Shown here piece by piece: positions 1-7,555 of a stretch of DNA of 59,070 nucleotides. The position numbers and the translations under genes are program-made. The stretch is from Streptomyces toxytricini (GTDB lineage Bacteria > Actinomycetota > Actinomycetes > Streptomycetales > Streptomycetaceae), in contig NZ_BMTY01000026.1 of assembly GCF_014649915.1 (NCBI RefSeq), positions 50,302-109,371 of the forward strand. The letters are read 5' to 3'. Each line of letters begins with the position of its first letter. Position 1 is the first letter of the stretch. A model generated the notes under the pieces. That model had not been told where the DNA came from. It worked only from the letters and a program-made list of their open reading frames with translations, and did not search any database.

Positions 1-362
1 GGATGATCGCGGATCGTCTCGGGGGTGCCCTTGGCGGGGTCGCCGACGAGGCCGGCGCGGATCAGGTGGTAGGTGTCGCCCGCGTAGGTCCAGGCGCAGG
101 CGGGGCAGCGGGAGGCCCGGCGGTTGCCGCAGGCGACGCGCAAAACGCCACCGGGTTCGGAGTCGGTGTTGTAGGCGTGGAGCACGGTCCGGGTGGCGGG
201 GTCGAGGAGCTTGGTGCCACCGGAGAGCCGGATCGGAGCAGCGCATCCGCCCGTGCGGCGGATCTGTTCGTGGAGGCGGTCGAAGCCGGGGTCCCCGGCC
301 ACCCGGAGCAGGTCGCTCAAGGTGGCCGGGTCCAGGCCCGCCGCGGTGGCGGTTTCGGTCAC
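1..362 (-). CDS. Replication initiator (RepSA-like) of an integrative element, 5' part only
   Basis: The reading frame starts at a GTG preceded by GGAAG and runs off the left edge, so only about 120 N-terminal residues are visible. They include a cysteine-rich stretch (CGNRRASRCPACAW) followed by YAGDTYHLIRAGLVGD, a pattern I associate with the rolling-circle-type replication initiators of Streptomyces AICEs and plasmids. The protein would nick the element's origin to start replication after excision. Its stop is not in the window. It lies downstream of the spd-like genes in the same direction, as in pSAM2-type elements, where xis and int normally follow; those would be left of the window. 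Family assignment is from memory of the motif. Confidence 0.75.
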   Translation of the reverse strand, partial: MTETATAAGLDPATLSDLLRVAGDPGFDRLHEQIRRTGGCAAPIRLSGGTKLLDPATRTVLHAYNTDSEPGGVLRVACGNRRASRCPACAWTYAGDTYHLIRAGLVGDPAKGTPETIRDH

Positions 363-366
363 GTGG

Positions 367-561
367 TCACTTCCCGTGTGCGGCGCCGTGGTTGGCGTTC
401 CAACCGGCGATCAGGGCACCGACCTGCGCGTCTCCCTTAGCCGAGGCGGAAGCCCCGCAGTGGCAGATGGCGGAGCCGGTGGCGGGCTCGGACGGGGAGG
501 GCTTACTGATGTGCAGGCCGGGCGCGTTGTTCGTGGGCGCGAGGTCCGGCATGACGCTCAC
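367..561 (-). CDS. Small hypothetical protein of the transfer region (64 aa)
   Basis: A 64-residue frame with a GTG start that overlaps the stop of the upstream gene by 4 bp (GTGA), suggesting translational coupling. It ends 4 bp before the GTG of the replication initiator. The sequence has two Cys in CHCG and the segment VGALIAGWNANHG, with no membrane segment. Proteins of this size and position are usual between spd genes and rep in Streptomyces integrative elements, but I do not know a function. The case for a real gene rests on the tight spacing on both sides rather than on homology. Confidence 0.6.
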   Translation of the reverse strand: MSVMPDLAPTNNAPGLHISKPSPSEPATGSAICHCGASASAKGDAQVGALIAGWNANHGAAHGK

Positions 562-737
562 CGCCCGATCCGAGCGAGGTTGGCCGGGGCGGTGTTGCCG
601 AGGCCGCGGCAGGCCGGGCAGTAGACGCGGATGGTGGCCCGGGTGCCGTCGGTGGAGCGGTCGCCGGTGGTGATCGTGACGGTGGCGAAGCCGTCGCAGT
701 CGCGGCAGACGGACGGGGTCGAGGCGGTCTGGGGCAT
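558..737 (-). CDS. Small CxxC zinc-ribbon-like protein (59 aa)
   Basis: An ATG preceded by GGGAGACC opens a 59-residue frame. It carries two CxxCxG units (CRDCDG near residue 11 and CPACRG near residue 41), like a single DnaJ-type zinc ribbon or rubredoxin-like knuckle. The spacing suggests one bound zinc. A second small protein with the same two-knuckle plan lies at 2289-2477, so the element carries a pair. Such proteins are common companions of AICE transfer genes. The function is unknown; binding nucleic acid or a protein partner is plausible but not shown. Confidence 0.65.
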   Translation of the reverse strand: MPQTASTPSVCRDCDGFATVTITTGDRSTDGTRATIRVYCPACRGLGNTAPANLARIGR

Positions 738-831
738 GATGAGGTCTCCCTTTCGGGTCCGTTGGATCTGGAATGGGTCCAGGCGCCCGGGGCGGCGGAA
801 GTTTGGCGACCGAGGCCGCCCCGGGGGCCGT

Positions 832-1158
832 TCAGTGCTTGTGCATGTCCTTGACGAGCAGGCGCAGGACGATCGCGATGACGGCCACGGAAACGCCGGT
901 GACGGCGACCGCGAGGAGCATCGAGACGAGGACGGCGCCGACGACCAGGACCACGGCACCGCCGCCGGCGGCGAGGGCGACCGCGCTGCCGGGGGTGAGC
1001 TGGATCGTGGTGCGGGGCGGGACGGTCGGGCTGTGGTGGCCGGCAGCGGTGGGCGAGGAGTCGTGGCGCGGCTCGACGTCGGCCGTGGGCGCGGGGCGCG
1101 CGGGCGGGGTGATGATGCCGGTCGGGAGCGGGTTGATCGGGATGCGCGGTCGGAGCAT
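832..1158 (-). CDS. SpdD-like plasmid-spread membrane protein
   Basis: A 108-residue protein: about 50 Pro/Thr-rich, probably extracytoplasmic or disordered residues (LPTGIITPPARPAPTADVEP), then a strongly hydrophobic block (roughly residues 57-100) that fits two transmembrane helices, ending in RLLVKDMHKH. This layout matches the SpdD family, which helps spread conjugative plasmids and AICEs between hyphal compartments after transfer. It sits 12 bp downstream of the next small membrane protein and is probably cotranscribed with the tra genes. The start has GGGAG eleven bases upstream. Confidence 0.7.
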   Translation of the reverse strand: MLRPRIPINPLPTGIITPPARPAPTADVEPRHDSSPTAAGHHSPTVPPRTTIQLTPGSAVALAAGGGAVVLVVGAVLVSMLLAVAVTGVSVAVIAIVLRLLVKDMHKH

Positions 1159-1170
1159 GGCGGGGTCTCC

Positions 1171-1326
1171 CTACTTGGTGATCGGGTCGAGGAGCGGGGC
1201 GAGGAAGCTGTCGGCGAGGAGGTAGCCGCCGAGGAGGATCACGGCCACGAGCCAGAGCGGCGGGCGGATGAGCTTGTAGCCGAGGGCGCCGACGACGATC
1301 AGGGCGAGCCAGAGCGGTACGTCCAT
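1171..1326 (-). CDS. Small membrane protein of the spread operon (51 aa)
   Basis: An ATG start gives 51 residues made almost wholly of two hydrophobic stretches (PLWLALIVVGALGYKLI and LWLVAVILLGGYLLADSFL), so a two-helix membrane protein is expected. It lies between the 62-aa transfer protein and the SpdD-like gene, with short gaps on both sides. In pSAM2-like elements several such tiny Spd proteins act together in intramycelial spread of the element. I cannot tell which Spd class it belongs to. A longer upstream frame exists but has no ribosome site and would overlap the neighbour. Confidence 0.6.
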   Translation of the reverse strand: MDVPLWLALIVVGALGYKLIRPPLWLVAVILLGGYLLADSFLAPLLDPITK

Positions 1327-1346
1327 GACGCGGGTCTCCTTTGTGA

Positions 1347-1535
1347 TCAGCGTGGGTTGCAGCGGTGGGTTCGGGCGGCGAGTTCGGCGGCGGCGCGGGT
1401 GAGGTAGTCGGCGGAGAAGTCGCAGCCGGGGGCGGTGCACACGGCGGTGTGCCGAGTACGGCCCCGGCCGTCGTGGTGGGTGCCGACACGCACCGGGCCG
1501 ATGCGGATGACGTTGTGGAAGCGGTTCGGGCGCAC
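1347..1535 (-). CDS. Mobile element transfer protein, small (62 aa)
   Basis: A GTG preceded by AGGAGGGG opens a 62-residue frame beginning RPNRFHNVIRIGPVRVG. It contains GRGRTRHTAVCTAPGCDFSA and ends with a THRC motif. The three cysteines and the His-Cys end suggest a zinc-binding fold. I recognise this as the short protein often annotated as mobile element transfer protein beside DUF2637 genes in Streptomyces AICEs. It is in the same frame as the front part of the upstream DUF2637 gene, so the frameshift there makes the two look like one long frame; the strong internal ribosome site argues that they are separate genes. Confidence 0.7.
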   Translation of the reverse strand: MRPNRFHNVIRIGPVRVGTHHDGRGRTRHTAVCTAPGCDFSADYLTRAAAELAARTHRCNPR

Positions 1536-1554
1536 GGGTCTGTCTCCCCTCCTG

Positions 1555-2219
1555 TCAGGCGAGTTGGACGGCGATGGCGTCTGCCAGCGCGGGCGGTACG
1601 CCGAGGCGGCTCCGCAGAGTCGCCGTGTCGATCGGGCCCCGGTCTGTGCCTGGTGGGCGTCCGCGATCTTTTGGGCGTGGTCGAGCAGGGCGGGCGGGAC
1701 CGGCACGGCGGGCGCCGTGGGAGCGGGCTGCGGCGGTGCGTCCTGCGGAGCGGGATCGGCCGGCGGTAGCTCGGGAGCCGGTTCCGGCGCGCGTTCCACG
1801 GTCACGTCCGCGGTGGGCTCGACGTGGGGCTGGTCGATGGGCTCCGGCTCCCGGACAGCGGCCGGAGCATGGGCGAGGAGCGTGCCGCCGAGGAAGGCGA
1901 GCGCGGGCCAGCCCGCGACGAGGATGCGCAGCCAGGCCGGGACGTTGTTCAGGTCGAGCAGTCCGGCGGTGGCGATGTTGGCGCCGAGCGACGCGACGAG
2001 GGCGATGGCGAACCAGAGCCATGCGTCGCGGTTCTCCGCGTCGGTGCGCATCCGGCGCCATGCCGCGACCAGCAGCAGGTCGACGCTGACCGGGTAGGCC
2101 CACGCTTTCCAGCCGTCTTGTCCTGCCGCTTCTGCCAGGTCGTGCAGGTGGGCGAAGGACAGGGCACCGGCGATGACGGCCTGGATGAACACGGCGTCGG
2201 GGCGGAGAGTGCGGGACAC
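1555..2219 (-). pseudogene. DUF2637 membrane protein with a one-base frameshift
   Basis: The GTG start has a strong AAAGGAGGTGA site. Residues 10-100 hold several hydrophobic helices typical of DUF2637 (SpdB-type) proteins, followed by a Pro/Glu-rich linker. After the codons for HQAQTG the frame leaves the family pattern. The expected ending (GPIDTATLRSRLGVPPALADA, stop at 1555) is intact in another frame. Adding one G to the GGGG run at 1637-1640 (read on the minus strand) restores it. This could be a recent mutation or a sequencing error in a homopolymer. The 3' end lies 20 bp before the start of the 62-aa transfer protein. Confidence 0.7.
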
Positions 2220-2288
2220 GAGTCACCTCCTTTCGGGGAGGCTGGTGCCGGGTGATCTAGTCCGGCACCAGCGGGTGTGGGATGGGGG

Positions 2289-2477
2289 TCAGGCGGTGCC
2301 GCTGCCGAGGCAGGTCGGGCACAGTCCGGTCTGCGTGGCGGCGATCTCGCGGCGTTTGCGCCCGACCCGGACGGTCGTGGTGGTCTCCCCCGATCCGGCG
2401 CAGGTGCCGCAGTCTTCGGCGGTCGGGGCGGGCTTGGGCGAGCGGCGTCGGGCCGGCGGTTTCTTCTCGGTGGTCAT
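2289..2477 (-). CDS. Small CxxC zinc-ribbon-like protein (62 aa)
   Basis: A 62-residue frame with a basic N-terminus (TTEKKPPARRRSPKP) and two CxxCxGSG knuckles, CGTCAGSG near residue 23 and CPTCLGSG near residue 53. It resembles one zinc finger of DnaJ and is a paralogue in plan of the protein at 558-737. It lies between the translocase and the DUF2637 gene in the transfer operon. The function is not known; the basic tail could bind DNA. Confidence 0.65.
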   Translation of the reverse strand: MTTEKKPPARRRSPKPAPTAEDCGTCAGSGETTTTVRVGRKRREIAATQTGLCPTCLGSGTA

Positions 2478-2558
2478 GGCGGTTCCCTTCGGTTTCGGGC
2501 ATGGGTCGGGTAGGGACCTGGCGCGAGACGGTCACGCCGACCGAGGGGGAGGGGACTG

Positions 2559-3908
2559 CTAGTCCGTTGCCGGGTTCGGCTTCAGGAGCGGAACGGAACC
2601 GGCGGCCGGGACCGCGGTGGGGATCACCGGCCGGTAGGGGGCGAGAGCGGGAAGGGGCGGGGTCCGGTGCGCGAACTGGGCGCAGACGGCGGCAGCCTCG
2701 TCGGCGCTCAACTCGGGGGTGCGGATGCGGGACCAGCCCCCGGAGGAGTCGCCGGCCACCGCGACGCCGGGCTTGTCGGGCGGGATCGCCGTCACGGCCA
2801 CGACCGCATCCGGGGCGATGTCACCCAGGCCCATGTCCGCGGTCTGCTTGTCGTTGACGCGGTGGACCGCGCGGCCGGTGAGCTGGGCGCGGAGCGTGGT
2901 GGCGCCCTTTCCAAGGTCGGACCCGAAGCGCTGGCCGCAGATCTCCAGGTAGATGCCGGCGGCGCGAGCCATCTGCCCGAGCCGGATCAACTGCATGACC
3001 ATCCGGTCCCGGCGGTCCTCGTCCTTCTTCCCGGCCACGAGGAACAGCTCCGCGACCTCGTCGACAAGCAGCACGATCGGCACCGGCCGGACCTCTTCGG
3101 GCAGGGCCCACAGATCGGCGGCCCCGTAGTCGCTCAGCAGGTCGAAGCGGTCTTCCATCTCGTTCACAAGCGCGTCCAGGAGGCCGGATGCCTCGTCCGG
3201 CGTCACGGCGAGCGCCGACAGACGCGGCGCGTACCGGCGCTGCTCGACTCCCCGCTTGCAGTCGATCCCAACCAGGGCGACCCGCAGTCGGGCGAGACCG
3301 ACGATCAGGTTGCGCAGGTACATGGTCTTGCCCGACTGGTTCGCGCCGAGCGTCAGCGCGTGCGGGACCTTGCTGTAGTCCCGTACGAAAGCGGTGCCGT
3401 CTTCGCGGAGCGCGACCGGGACCACCATCTGACCGGACGGGCGCCGACGGGGCATCTTCACCCGGCGCAGCACGTCGTAGCCGGTCATCCGCAGCTCTAC
3501 GAACCCTGGCTTGGTCTCCACCACGTGGACGGAGTGGACGCCCCACGCGTGCCGCAGCCGCTCGGAAGCCGCGATCACGTCGGCGGGTTCGAGCCCGGCC
3601 GGCAGGCGGAGGGTGACCCGCATCCCGGTCGAGGAACCCCGCACCCGGCGCACCTTCGGCGGTACGGGCTGTACGTCACTGCGGCGGGCGATGTTGCGGA
3701 CCAGGAAGGCCCGGAAGCGGGAGGGCTGGACCGTCAGCCCGCACACGTCCATCGTGGCCCGGTACGTCACCGCGAACCGCACGCACGCCACGGGCAGACC
3801 GGCCACGGACCAGAACACGCGCGGGGCGCGGAGCTTCGCGTATCCGAGACCACCGCCTGCCCCGGCCAGAGGGAGGCCGACCTCCCATAAGGTCGTCAGG
3901 TCGGCCAT
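2559..3908 (-). CDS. TraB-type FtsK/SpoIIIE DNA translocase for conjugation
   Basis: A 449-residue ATPase. A hydrophobic N-terminal segment (about residues 10-50) is followed by the motor domain, with Walker A GANQSGKT at 188-195 and Walker B IVLLVDE at 278-284. Streptomyces conjugation uses one such hexameric translocase to move double-stranded DNA between mycelia, so this is the key transfer gene of the element. It ends in a Pro-rich tail. The ATG lies 2 bp from the stop of the SCO3933-type gene, so the two are almost certainly cotranscribed. Length and motif order are normal for the family; no defect is visible. Confidence 0.88.
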   Translation of the reverse strand: MADLTTLWEVGLPLAGAGGGLGYAKLRAPRVFWSVAGLPVACVRFAVTYRATMDVCGLTVQPSRFRAFLVRNIARRSDVQPVPPKVRRVRGSSTGMRVTLRLPAGLEPADVIAASERLRHAWGVHSVHVVETKPGFVELRMTGYDVLRRVKMPRRRPSGQMVVPVALREDGTAFVRDYSKVPHALTLGANQSGKTMYLRNLIVGLARLRVALVGIDCKRGVEQRRYAPRLSALAVTPDEASGLLDALVNEMEDRFDLLSDYGAADLWALPEEVRPVPIVLLVDEVAELFLVAGKKDEDRRDRMVMQLIRLGQMARAAGIYLEICGQRFGSDLGKGATTLRAQLTGRAVHRVNDKQTADMGLGDIAPDAVVAVTAIPPDKPGVAVAGDSSGGWSRIRTPELSADEAAAVCAQFAHRTPPLPALAPYRPVIPTAVPAAGSVPLLKPNPATD

Positions 3909-3910
3909 GG

Positions 3911-4240
3911 TCAGGCCCCGACCGTGAGGGCGACCGCGCGGAACGCGATGCCGTGCCGGGTCTGGCCGTTGGACGTGTTCTCCCAGTCCCGGGCCTTGAG
4001 CCCGATCACCGACACCGGCATGCCCGGCACCAGACCGTCGGGGAGACCGGTCTCCGGAACGGTCACCTGGTAGAGGTTGCCCTCCCCCTCGTCCGAGATC
4101 AGCAGGCCCACCGTGGACAGACCGGCACCGGTCTCCCGGTCGATGGCGCGCTCACCGGTCTGCTTGCTCACGAGCTTCGGGGTCGGAGCCGTGGCGACGA
4201 ACACCACGGCGGTCGACGTGTCCACCTTGAACGACGGCAT
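3911..4240 (-). CDS. SCO3933-family regulatory protein (109 aa)
   Basis: A 109-residue protein starting MPSFKVDTSTAVVFVATAP. It contains the recurring phrase TGERAIDRETGAGLSTVGLLI and a VIGLKARDWE segment. This matches the small proteins named SCO3933 family that lie directly before tra genes in Streptomyces AICEs. Their exact role is unsettled. It is the first gene of the minus-strand transfer operon: a TTGACA element at 4350-4345 lies about 105 bp upstream on the same strand, inside the operator cluster. A longer in-frame extension upstream would run through the operators and is not credible. Confidence 0.7.
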   Translation of the reverse strand: MPSFKVDTSTAVVFVATAPTPKLVSKQTGERAIDRETGAGLSTVGLLISDEGEGNLYQVTVPETGLPDGLVPGMPVSVIGLKARDWENTSNGQTRHGIAFRAVALTVGA

Positions 4241-4291
4241 GAGTGCCTCCAGCGTTGTCGGGGGCAGCCCAAAGAGGGCCACCAATGCCCG

Positions 4292-4364
4292 CTGTCCTAG
4301 GACTGCGAGCGCTTGATGTAGATAGTGCAGTGCAGTCCTAGGACTGTCAACAGTCCTAGGACTG
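4292..4364. promoter_or_regulatory. Three palindromic operators and transfer-operon promoter
   Basis: The palindrome CAGTCCTAGGACTG occurs perfectly at 4333-4346 and 4351-4364. A third copy with one changed base (CTGTCCTAGGACTG) lies at 4292-4305. The two right copies are 18 bp apart centre to centre. On the minus strand a TTGACA box (4350-4345) is followed after 17 bp by CACTAT, so one palindrome fills the promoter spacer of the transfer operon. The site lies directly in front of the divergent GntR gene, which is the obvious ligand: repression of transfer and autoregulation, as KorSA does in pSAM2. Seen: repeats and promoter. Inferred: the regulator. Confidence 0.75.
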
Positions 4365-4396
4365 TGTTTGACTTGGTACCGATGAGAGAGGTCGAG

Positions 4397-5191
4397 ATGG
4401 CGCCAAAGTGGAGAGAGCTGGCCGACAAGCTGGCTGATCAGATCAGAAGGGGCGACTACGCCCCAGGCCAGCAGTTGCCGCACATCAGAGAGCTGGTCGA
4501 AGCCGGCGAAGGATCCAAGGCCACCGTCCACGCCGCCTACAAGGCGTTGGAAGCGGAAGGACTGGTCACCTCGTCCAGGGGCCACGGCACTGTCGTGCGA
4601 CAGCAGGTTCCGCTCAAACGACTTGGCATCGCTCGGTACGACAAGGCCAAGTGGCGCGACGGGGACGAGGTGGCGTTCATCGCAGACCGGGTGGCCTCAG
4701 GGAGGGCGTACCGCCGTAACGAGCAGACCCAGTCGGTCAGCCTCGTCGAAGCACCCCCCGAAGCCGCGGCGGCGCATGGGCTGCCACCAGGTGCGCAGGT
4801 GTATGCCCGCGCACGGCTGGTGAAGGAGGGTGATCAGCCGACCCACACACTGACCAGCTACTACCGTCCCGAGCACGTCGAAGGGACTCGTCTGGTGGAT
4901 CCGACGCCCGGTCCTGCCGGCCGTGGCGGTGGATTCCGCGTGCTGTACGACGCCGGTTACGAGATCGACCACATGAAGGAGCGAATTTTCGCCCGCACGC
5001 CCACACCAGACGAAGTGAGGCTCTTGCAGCTTCCGCAAGGCGAACCGGTGGTCGAGCTGCACCGGACGACCTACACGGCAGATGGCACCGTGGTCGAATT
5101 CGCCCTCGGCGTGCACGCTGCCTCACGCTTCGCCTGGGAATACGACTTCCAGGTACCGGACTCGGCGAAAGACAGGGAAGGCCAGGAGTGA
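4397..5191 (+). CDS. GntR-family repressor (HutC/UTRA type)
   Basis: The start chosen is the ATG after GAGAGAGGTCGAG; another ATG lies 15 bp upstream. The 264-residue protein begins with a winged-helix GntR domain (KWRELADKLADQIRRG, PGQQLPHIRELVE, KATVHAAYKALEAEGLV; residues 3-70). A UTRA-like ligand-binding domain fills the rest, with YYRPEHVEG and the family-type ending segment VVELHRTTYTADGTVVEFA. It is transcribed away from the transfer operon, with the triple palindrome between them, so it probably represses both itself and transfer. Its stop overlaps the GTG of the next gene, linking it to the YdcF-like gene. Confidence 0.85.
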   Translation: MAPKWRELADKLADQIRRGDYAPGQQLPHIRELVEAGEGSKATVHAAYKALEAEGLVTSSRGHGTVVRQQVPLKRLGIARYDKAKWRDGDEVAFIADRVASGRAYRRNEQTQSVSLVEAPPEAAAAHGLPPGAQVYARARLVKEGDQPTHTLTSYYRPEHVEGTRLVDPTPGPAGRGGGFRVLYDAGYEIDHMKERIFARTPTPDEVRLLQLPQGEPVVELHRTTYTADGTVVEFALGVHAASRFAWEYDFQVPDSAKDREGQE

Positions 5192-5871
5192 TCTCGACCC
5201 AGGACTGGGCAGACACCCGACTCATCTGGGACTACCACCAGATGGGCCACGCTCCGCAGCCGTGCTCAGTGGCGATCGGGCTTGGCAGCCACGATCTGGG
5301 GGTGGCCGACACTGCGGTCGACCTGTATCGGCGCGGCATGGCGCCACTGCTCGTGTTCACCGGAGCCACCAGCCCGACAACGCGCGATCGAATGCCCCGC
5401 GGAGAAGCTGTCCACTACCGCGAAAGGGCGTTGGAGCTTGGGGTACCCAGCTCAGCCGTGCTCGTGGAGCCGCGCGCTCGGAACACGGGTGAGAACATCC
5501 GCTTCAGCCGAGAACTACTCGAGGAGGCTGATGTCGACGTCTCCTCGGTGCTACTGATCAGCAAGCCGTACGAGGAACGACGCGCGTACGCCACAGCGCG
5601 GAAGCTGTGGCCCGAGGTCGAGATCGTTAGCGCTTCCAGCCCAATGACGCTGGACGAGTATGTCGACTCCATCGGAGATGCCCGCCTGGTCATTGACATG
5701 TTGGTCGGTGCGTTGCAGCGGCTGACGGTCTACCCGGAGCAGGGATTCATGATCAGCCAGCACATCCCGGACGACGTGACCGAAGCGTACGAACGCCTGT
5801 GCCGGCAAGGTTTCACAAGTCGGCTCTTCCGGAATGCGCCGGGTCAAGCCCGGAGCCAGACGCGCCGGTGA
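5188..5871 (+). CDS. YdcF/ElyC-like DUF218 family protein
   Basis: A 227-residue protein whose GTG overlaps the repressor stop (GTGA), so the two are translationally coupled. Features of the DUF218 fold are visible: an early IGLGSHD stretch, VDLYRRGMAPLLVFTGATSPTT, the RGEAVHYRERALELGVP segment and the E-P-R-A-R-N-T-G-E-N motif near residue 95, followed by VLLISKPYEERRA. The family includes the membrane-anchored SanA/ElyC proteins and soluble YdcF; this one has no membrane segment. GntR-YdcF pairs recur in Streptomyces elements but the substrate is unknown. The last 28 bp overlap the convergent NERD gene. Confidence 0.75.
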   Translation: MISTQDWADTRLIWDYHQMGHAPQPCSVAIGLGSHDLGVADTAVDLYRRGMAPLLVFTGATSPTTRDRMPRGEAVHYRERALELGVPSSAVLVEPRARNTGENIRFSRELLEEADVDVSSVLLISKPYEERRAYATARKLWPEVEIVSASSPMTLDEYVDSIGDARLVIDMLVGALQRLTVYPEQGFMISQHIPDDVTEAYERLCRQGFTSRLFRNAPGQARSQTRR

Positions 5872-6770
5872 CGAGCGACCGCGAACACCTGCTCCACCTG
5901 ATCTGGAGTGAGCACGCCGGTGAGCGGACCTAGAGACGCCACCTCACGCTCTTGGTAGATGCGAACGGAGTACTGCGTCGCCGCCCGATCCAGGGACGCA
6001 ATGCCGACGAAGACCAGGACGGGTTCGACAGACACCTTGAAGGCGCAGTACCTCCCCAGCACGCCCTGCACGAAGTCCGCCTCAGCCAGGCTTGCCGCCG
6101 CGTACGGCCGGGGCTTCCCGCCGTTGACTTTGGCCATGGAATCGCCGATCCAGACCGAGGCGCCCCGGTGGTTCTTGGTGTTGATGCTGAACACGCCTCC
6201 AGGCCCGATCAGCAGGTGGTCGATGTCGCCGCCGTTCCCCTTTTCGATTCCGTGGAGCACCCGCCATCCCAGTGGGGACAGGCGTTCCAGCTCACGTCCC
6301 ACCCGCCGTTCCCCTTCGAGGCCGGCATACCAGCTGTCCCAATCCGAGGACTGCCGAAGCAACTTCGCCTTCAACCGCTGAACCGTCGACGGGCCCCTCT
6401 CCGCGATCAACCCGACGACTCGGGAGCCGGGCCGGTTCCTCGCCAGGTCCTCACTGGGGCTGAGGGGTGGGAGAGCCGGCGGCCGTTCGGATCGATGTTT
6501 CCGCGCTGGAGGAGGAGCGGCCTGCCCAGGCTGCCGTGAGGGGGCCGCGGGGCGGGATTCACGAGCAGGAGAGGGGGCGGAGCCGACAGTGAGCCCGTCC
6601 CCAAGGTGACGCCGGAGAAGGGCCAACGCCTCGTCCTGGTACTTCCGAATTTTGATCGTTACGGTCTTAGTCGCCCGATCCGCCCAGGCGACAGCTGTGC
6701 CGTCCGGCAGATTCACGTAGAGCCGATCCTTGCCATGCCGCTTCCACGAATGCGCCGTCAGATCGCTCAT
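5844..6770 (-). CDS. NERD (nuclease-related) domain protein
   Basis: A 308-residue protein starting MSDLTAHSWKRHGKDRLYV. The first 60 residues form a small globular region, followed by a Pro/Ser/Arg-rich linker (65-110). A NERD domain occupies about 148-300, with AGLEGERRVGREL, GGDIDHLLIGPGGVFSINTKN (Asp184 and Lys199 in the positions of a PD-(D/E)xK site, with Asn instead of Glu before the Lys) and a C-terminal PVLVFVG segment. NERD domains are related to restriction-type nucleases and are frequent in element cargo. The altered acidic position may weaken catalysis. It converges on the YdcF-like gene. Confidence 0.8.
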   Translation of the reverse strand: MSDLTAHSWKRHGKDRLYVNLPDGTAVAWADRATKTVTIKIRKYQDEALALLRRHLGDGLTVGSAPSPARESRPAAPSRQPGQAAPPPARKHRSERPPALPPLSPSEDLARNRPGSRVVGLIAERGPSTVQRLKAKLLRQSSDWDSWYAGLEGERRVGRELERLSPLGWRVLHGIEKGNGGDIDHLLIGPGGVFSINTKNHRGASVWIGDSMAKVNGGKPRPYAAASLAEADFVQGVLGRYCAFKVSVEPVLVFVGIASLDRAATQYSVRIYQEREVASLGPLTGVLTPDQVEQVFAVARHRRVWLRA

Positions 6771-7555
6771 CAGTCGCCCCCCGCGTGCCGTCGCCACACA
6801 TATGCCAACAGCTGGGGGCCAGGTCGGCAAGACCGCCGGTGACAGAGCGAACTGTTACAGGTTTCTCTACCTCATCAAGCACCCGGCTTCGCTACCGCTC
6901 CGCCGGGCGGGCTTCCCGGCTCCGCTCCGCGCGACGCTCCTGCCTGCGGCCCGCTCCGCGCGCGCTGCGCCGACGCCCGCCCCTGCAAGACGGGATAGGC
7001 CCATGGGCATGAGTCGAGCCCCGACCGACCGTCGATTCCATCCCTCACCGACATGCCTCCGGCGGGGGCGCTCCGGCTCCGGGATGGCGGGGGCACCGCT
7101 CGCGAGTGCCGGCCGGATGGGGCTGAGGCGGGGAACTCCCATCCCGTCTGCCGTCGACCCAGGACAAGCCGAGCAGACACGGCACCGGGCGTCCAGGTCG
7201 TACGTCCAGTTGGGCGCTCCACCTGGACGCCCGGCACCGCGTCCGCTCCACATACGTGTGGGTCGACGGCAGACGGGATGGGAGTTGGGGATGCTGGTGG
7301 AAGAGGTTCGCACCCGCTGAACCCAGACTATGCCGTCCTAGGTGAATGTTCATCTGACCAAGTTTCACCTGATCAGGCCGCGTTCGGTCCTTACCGTTGC
7401 ACGCCACAGCAGGCAGGTTCCGCATGGACCCACGCGCCCATGTCAACCCCCACTAGTCAAGAGGGAGTTGCGGCGTCGATCTCGTCGCGCTAGCCTCGAA
7501 AAATCGCCGGCGCGCGCGAAATAAATTCGCCGGCAAAAATGTGAGGGGTGGGACG
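6771..7555. other. Long intergenic region without a convincing gene
   Basis: No frame here has a good ribosome site and normal codon use. The left part (about 6890-7000) is a very GC-rich run of short Arg/Ala-coding repeats in every frame. The middle holds a small hairpin GGCAC...GTGCC (7092-7110) and the 153-bp hairpin listed separately. To the right, AGGTGAA (7340-7346) and TTCACCT (7364-7370) form an inverted repeat. TCGCCGGC occurs twice (7504-7511 and 7527-7534) just before the DndB-like gene and may be its control region. All of this is unusually rich in structure for 785 bp of non-coding DNA. Confidence 0.6.
7134..7286 (-). ncRNA. Candidate structured RNA: about 70-bp stem with G-U polarity
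   Basis: Outer arms 7134-7161 and 7259-7286 are perfect 28-base inverted complements. Inner arms 7185-7198 and 7221-7234 (CCGGGCGTCCAGGT) are also perfect, closing a 22-base loop. Between them about 23 bases per side pair imperfectly. Of seven mismatches I counted, five are A-C or C-A when read on the plus strand, which become G-U pairs on the minus strand; two are true mismatches. That strand bias is what selection on a minus-strand RNA would leave. It lies about 360 bp upstream of the NERD gene on the same strand and 270 bp from the divergent DndB-like gene. Alternative: a recent palindromic insertion. Confidence 0.5.

Noticed and set aside
7134..7286. Retron msr-msd interpretation of the large hairpin
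   Set aside because: No reverse transcriptase gene in the window and no conserved branching G context that I can recognise.
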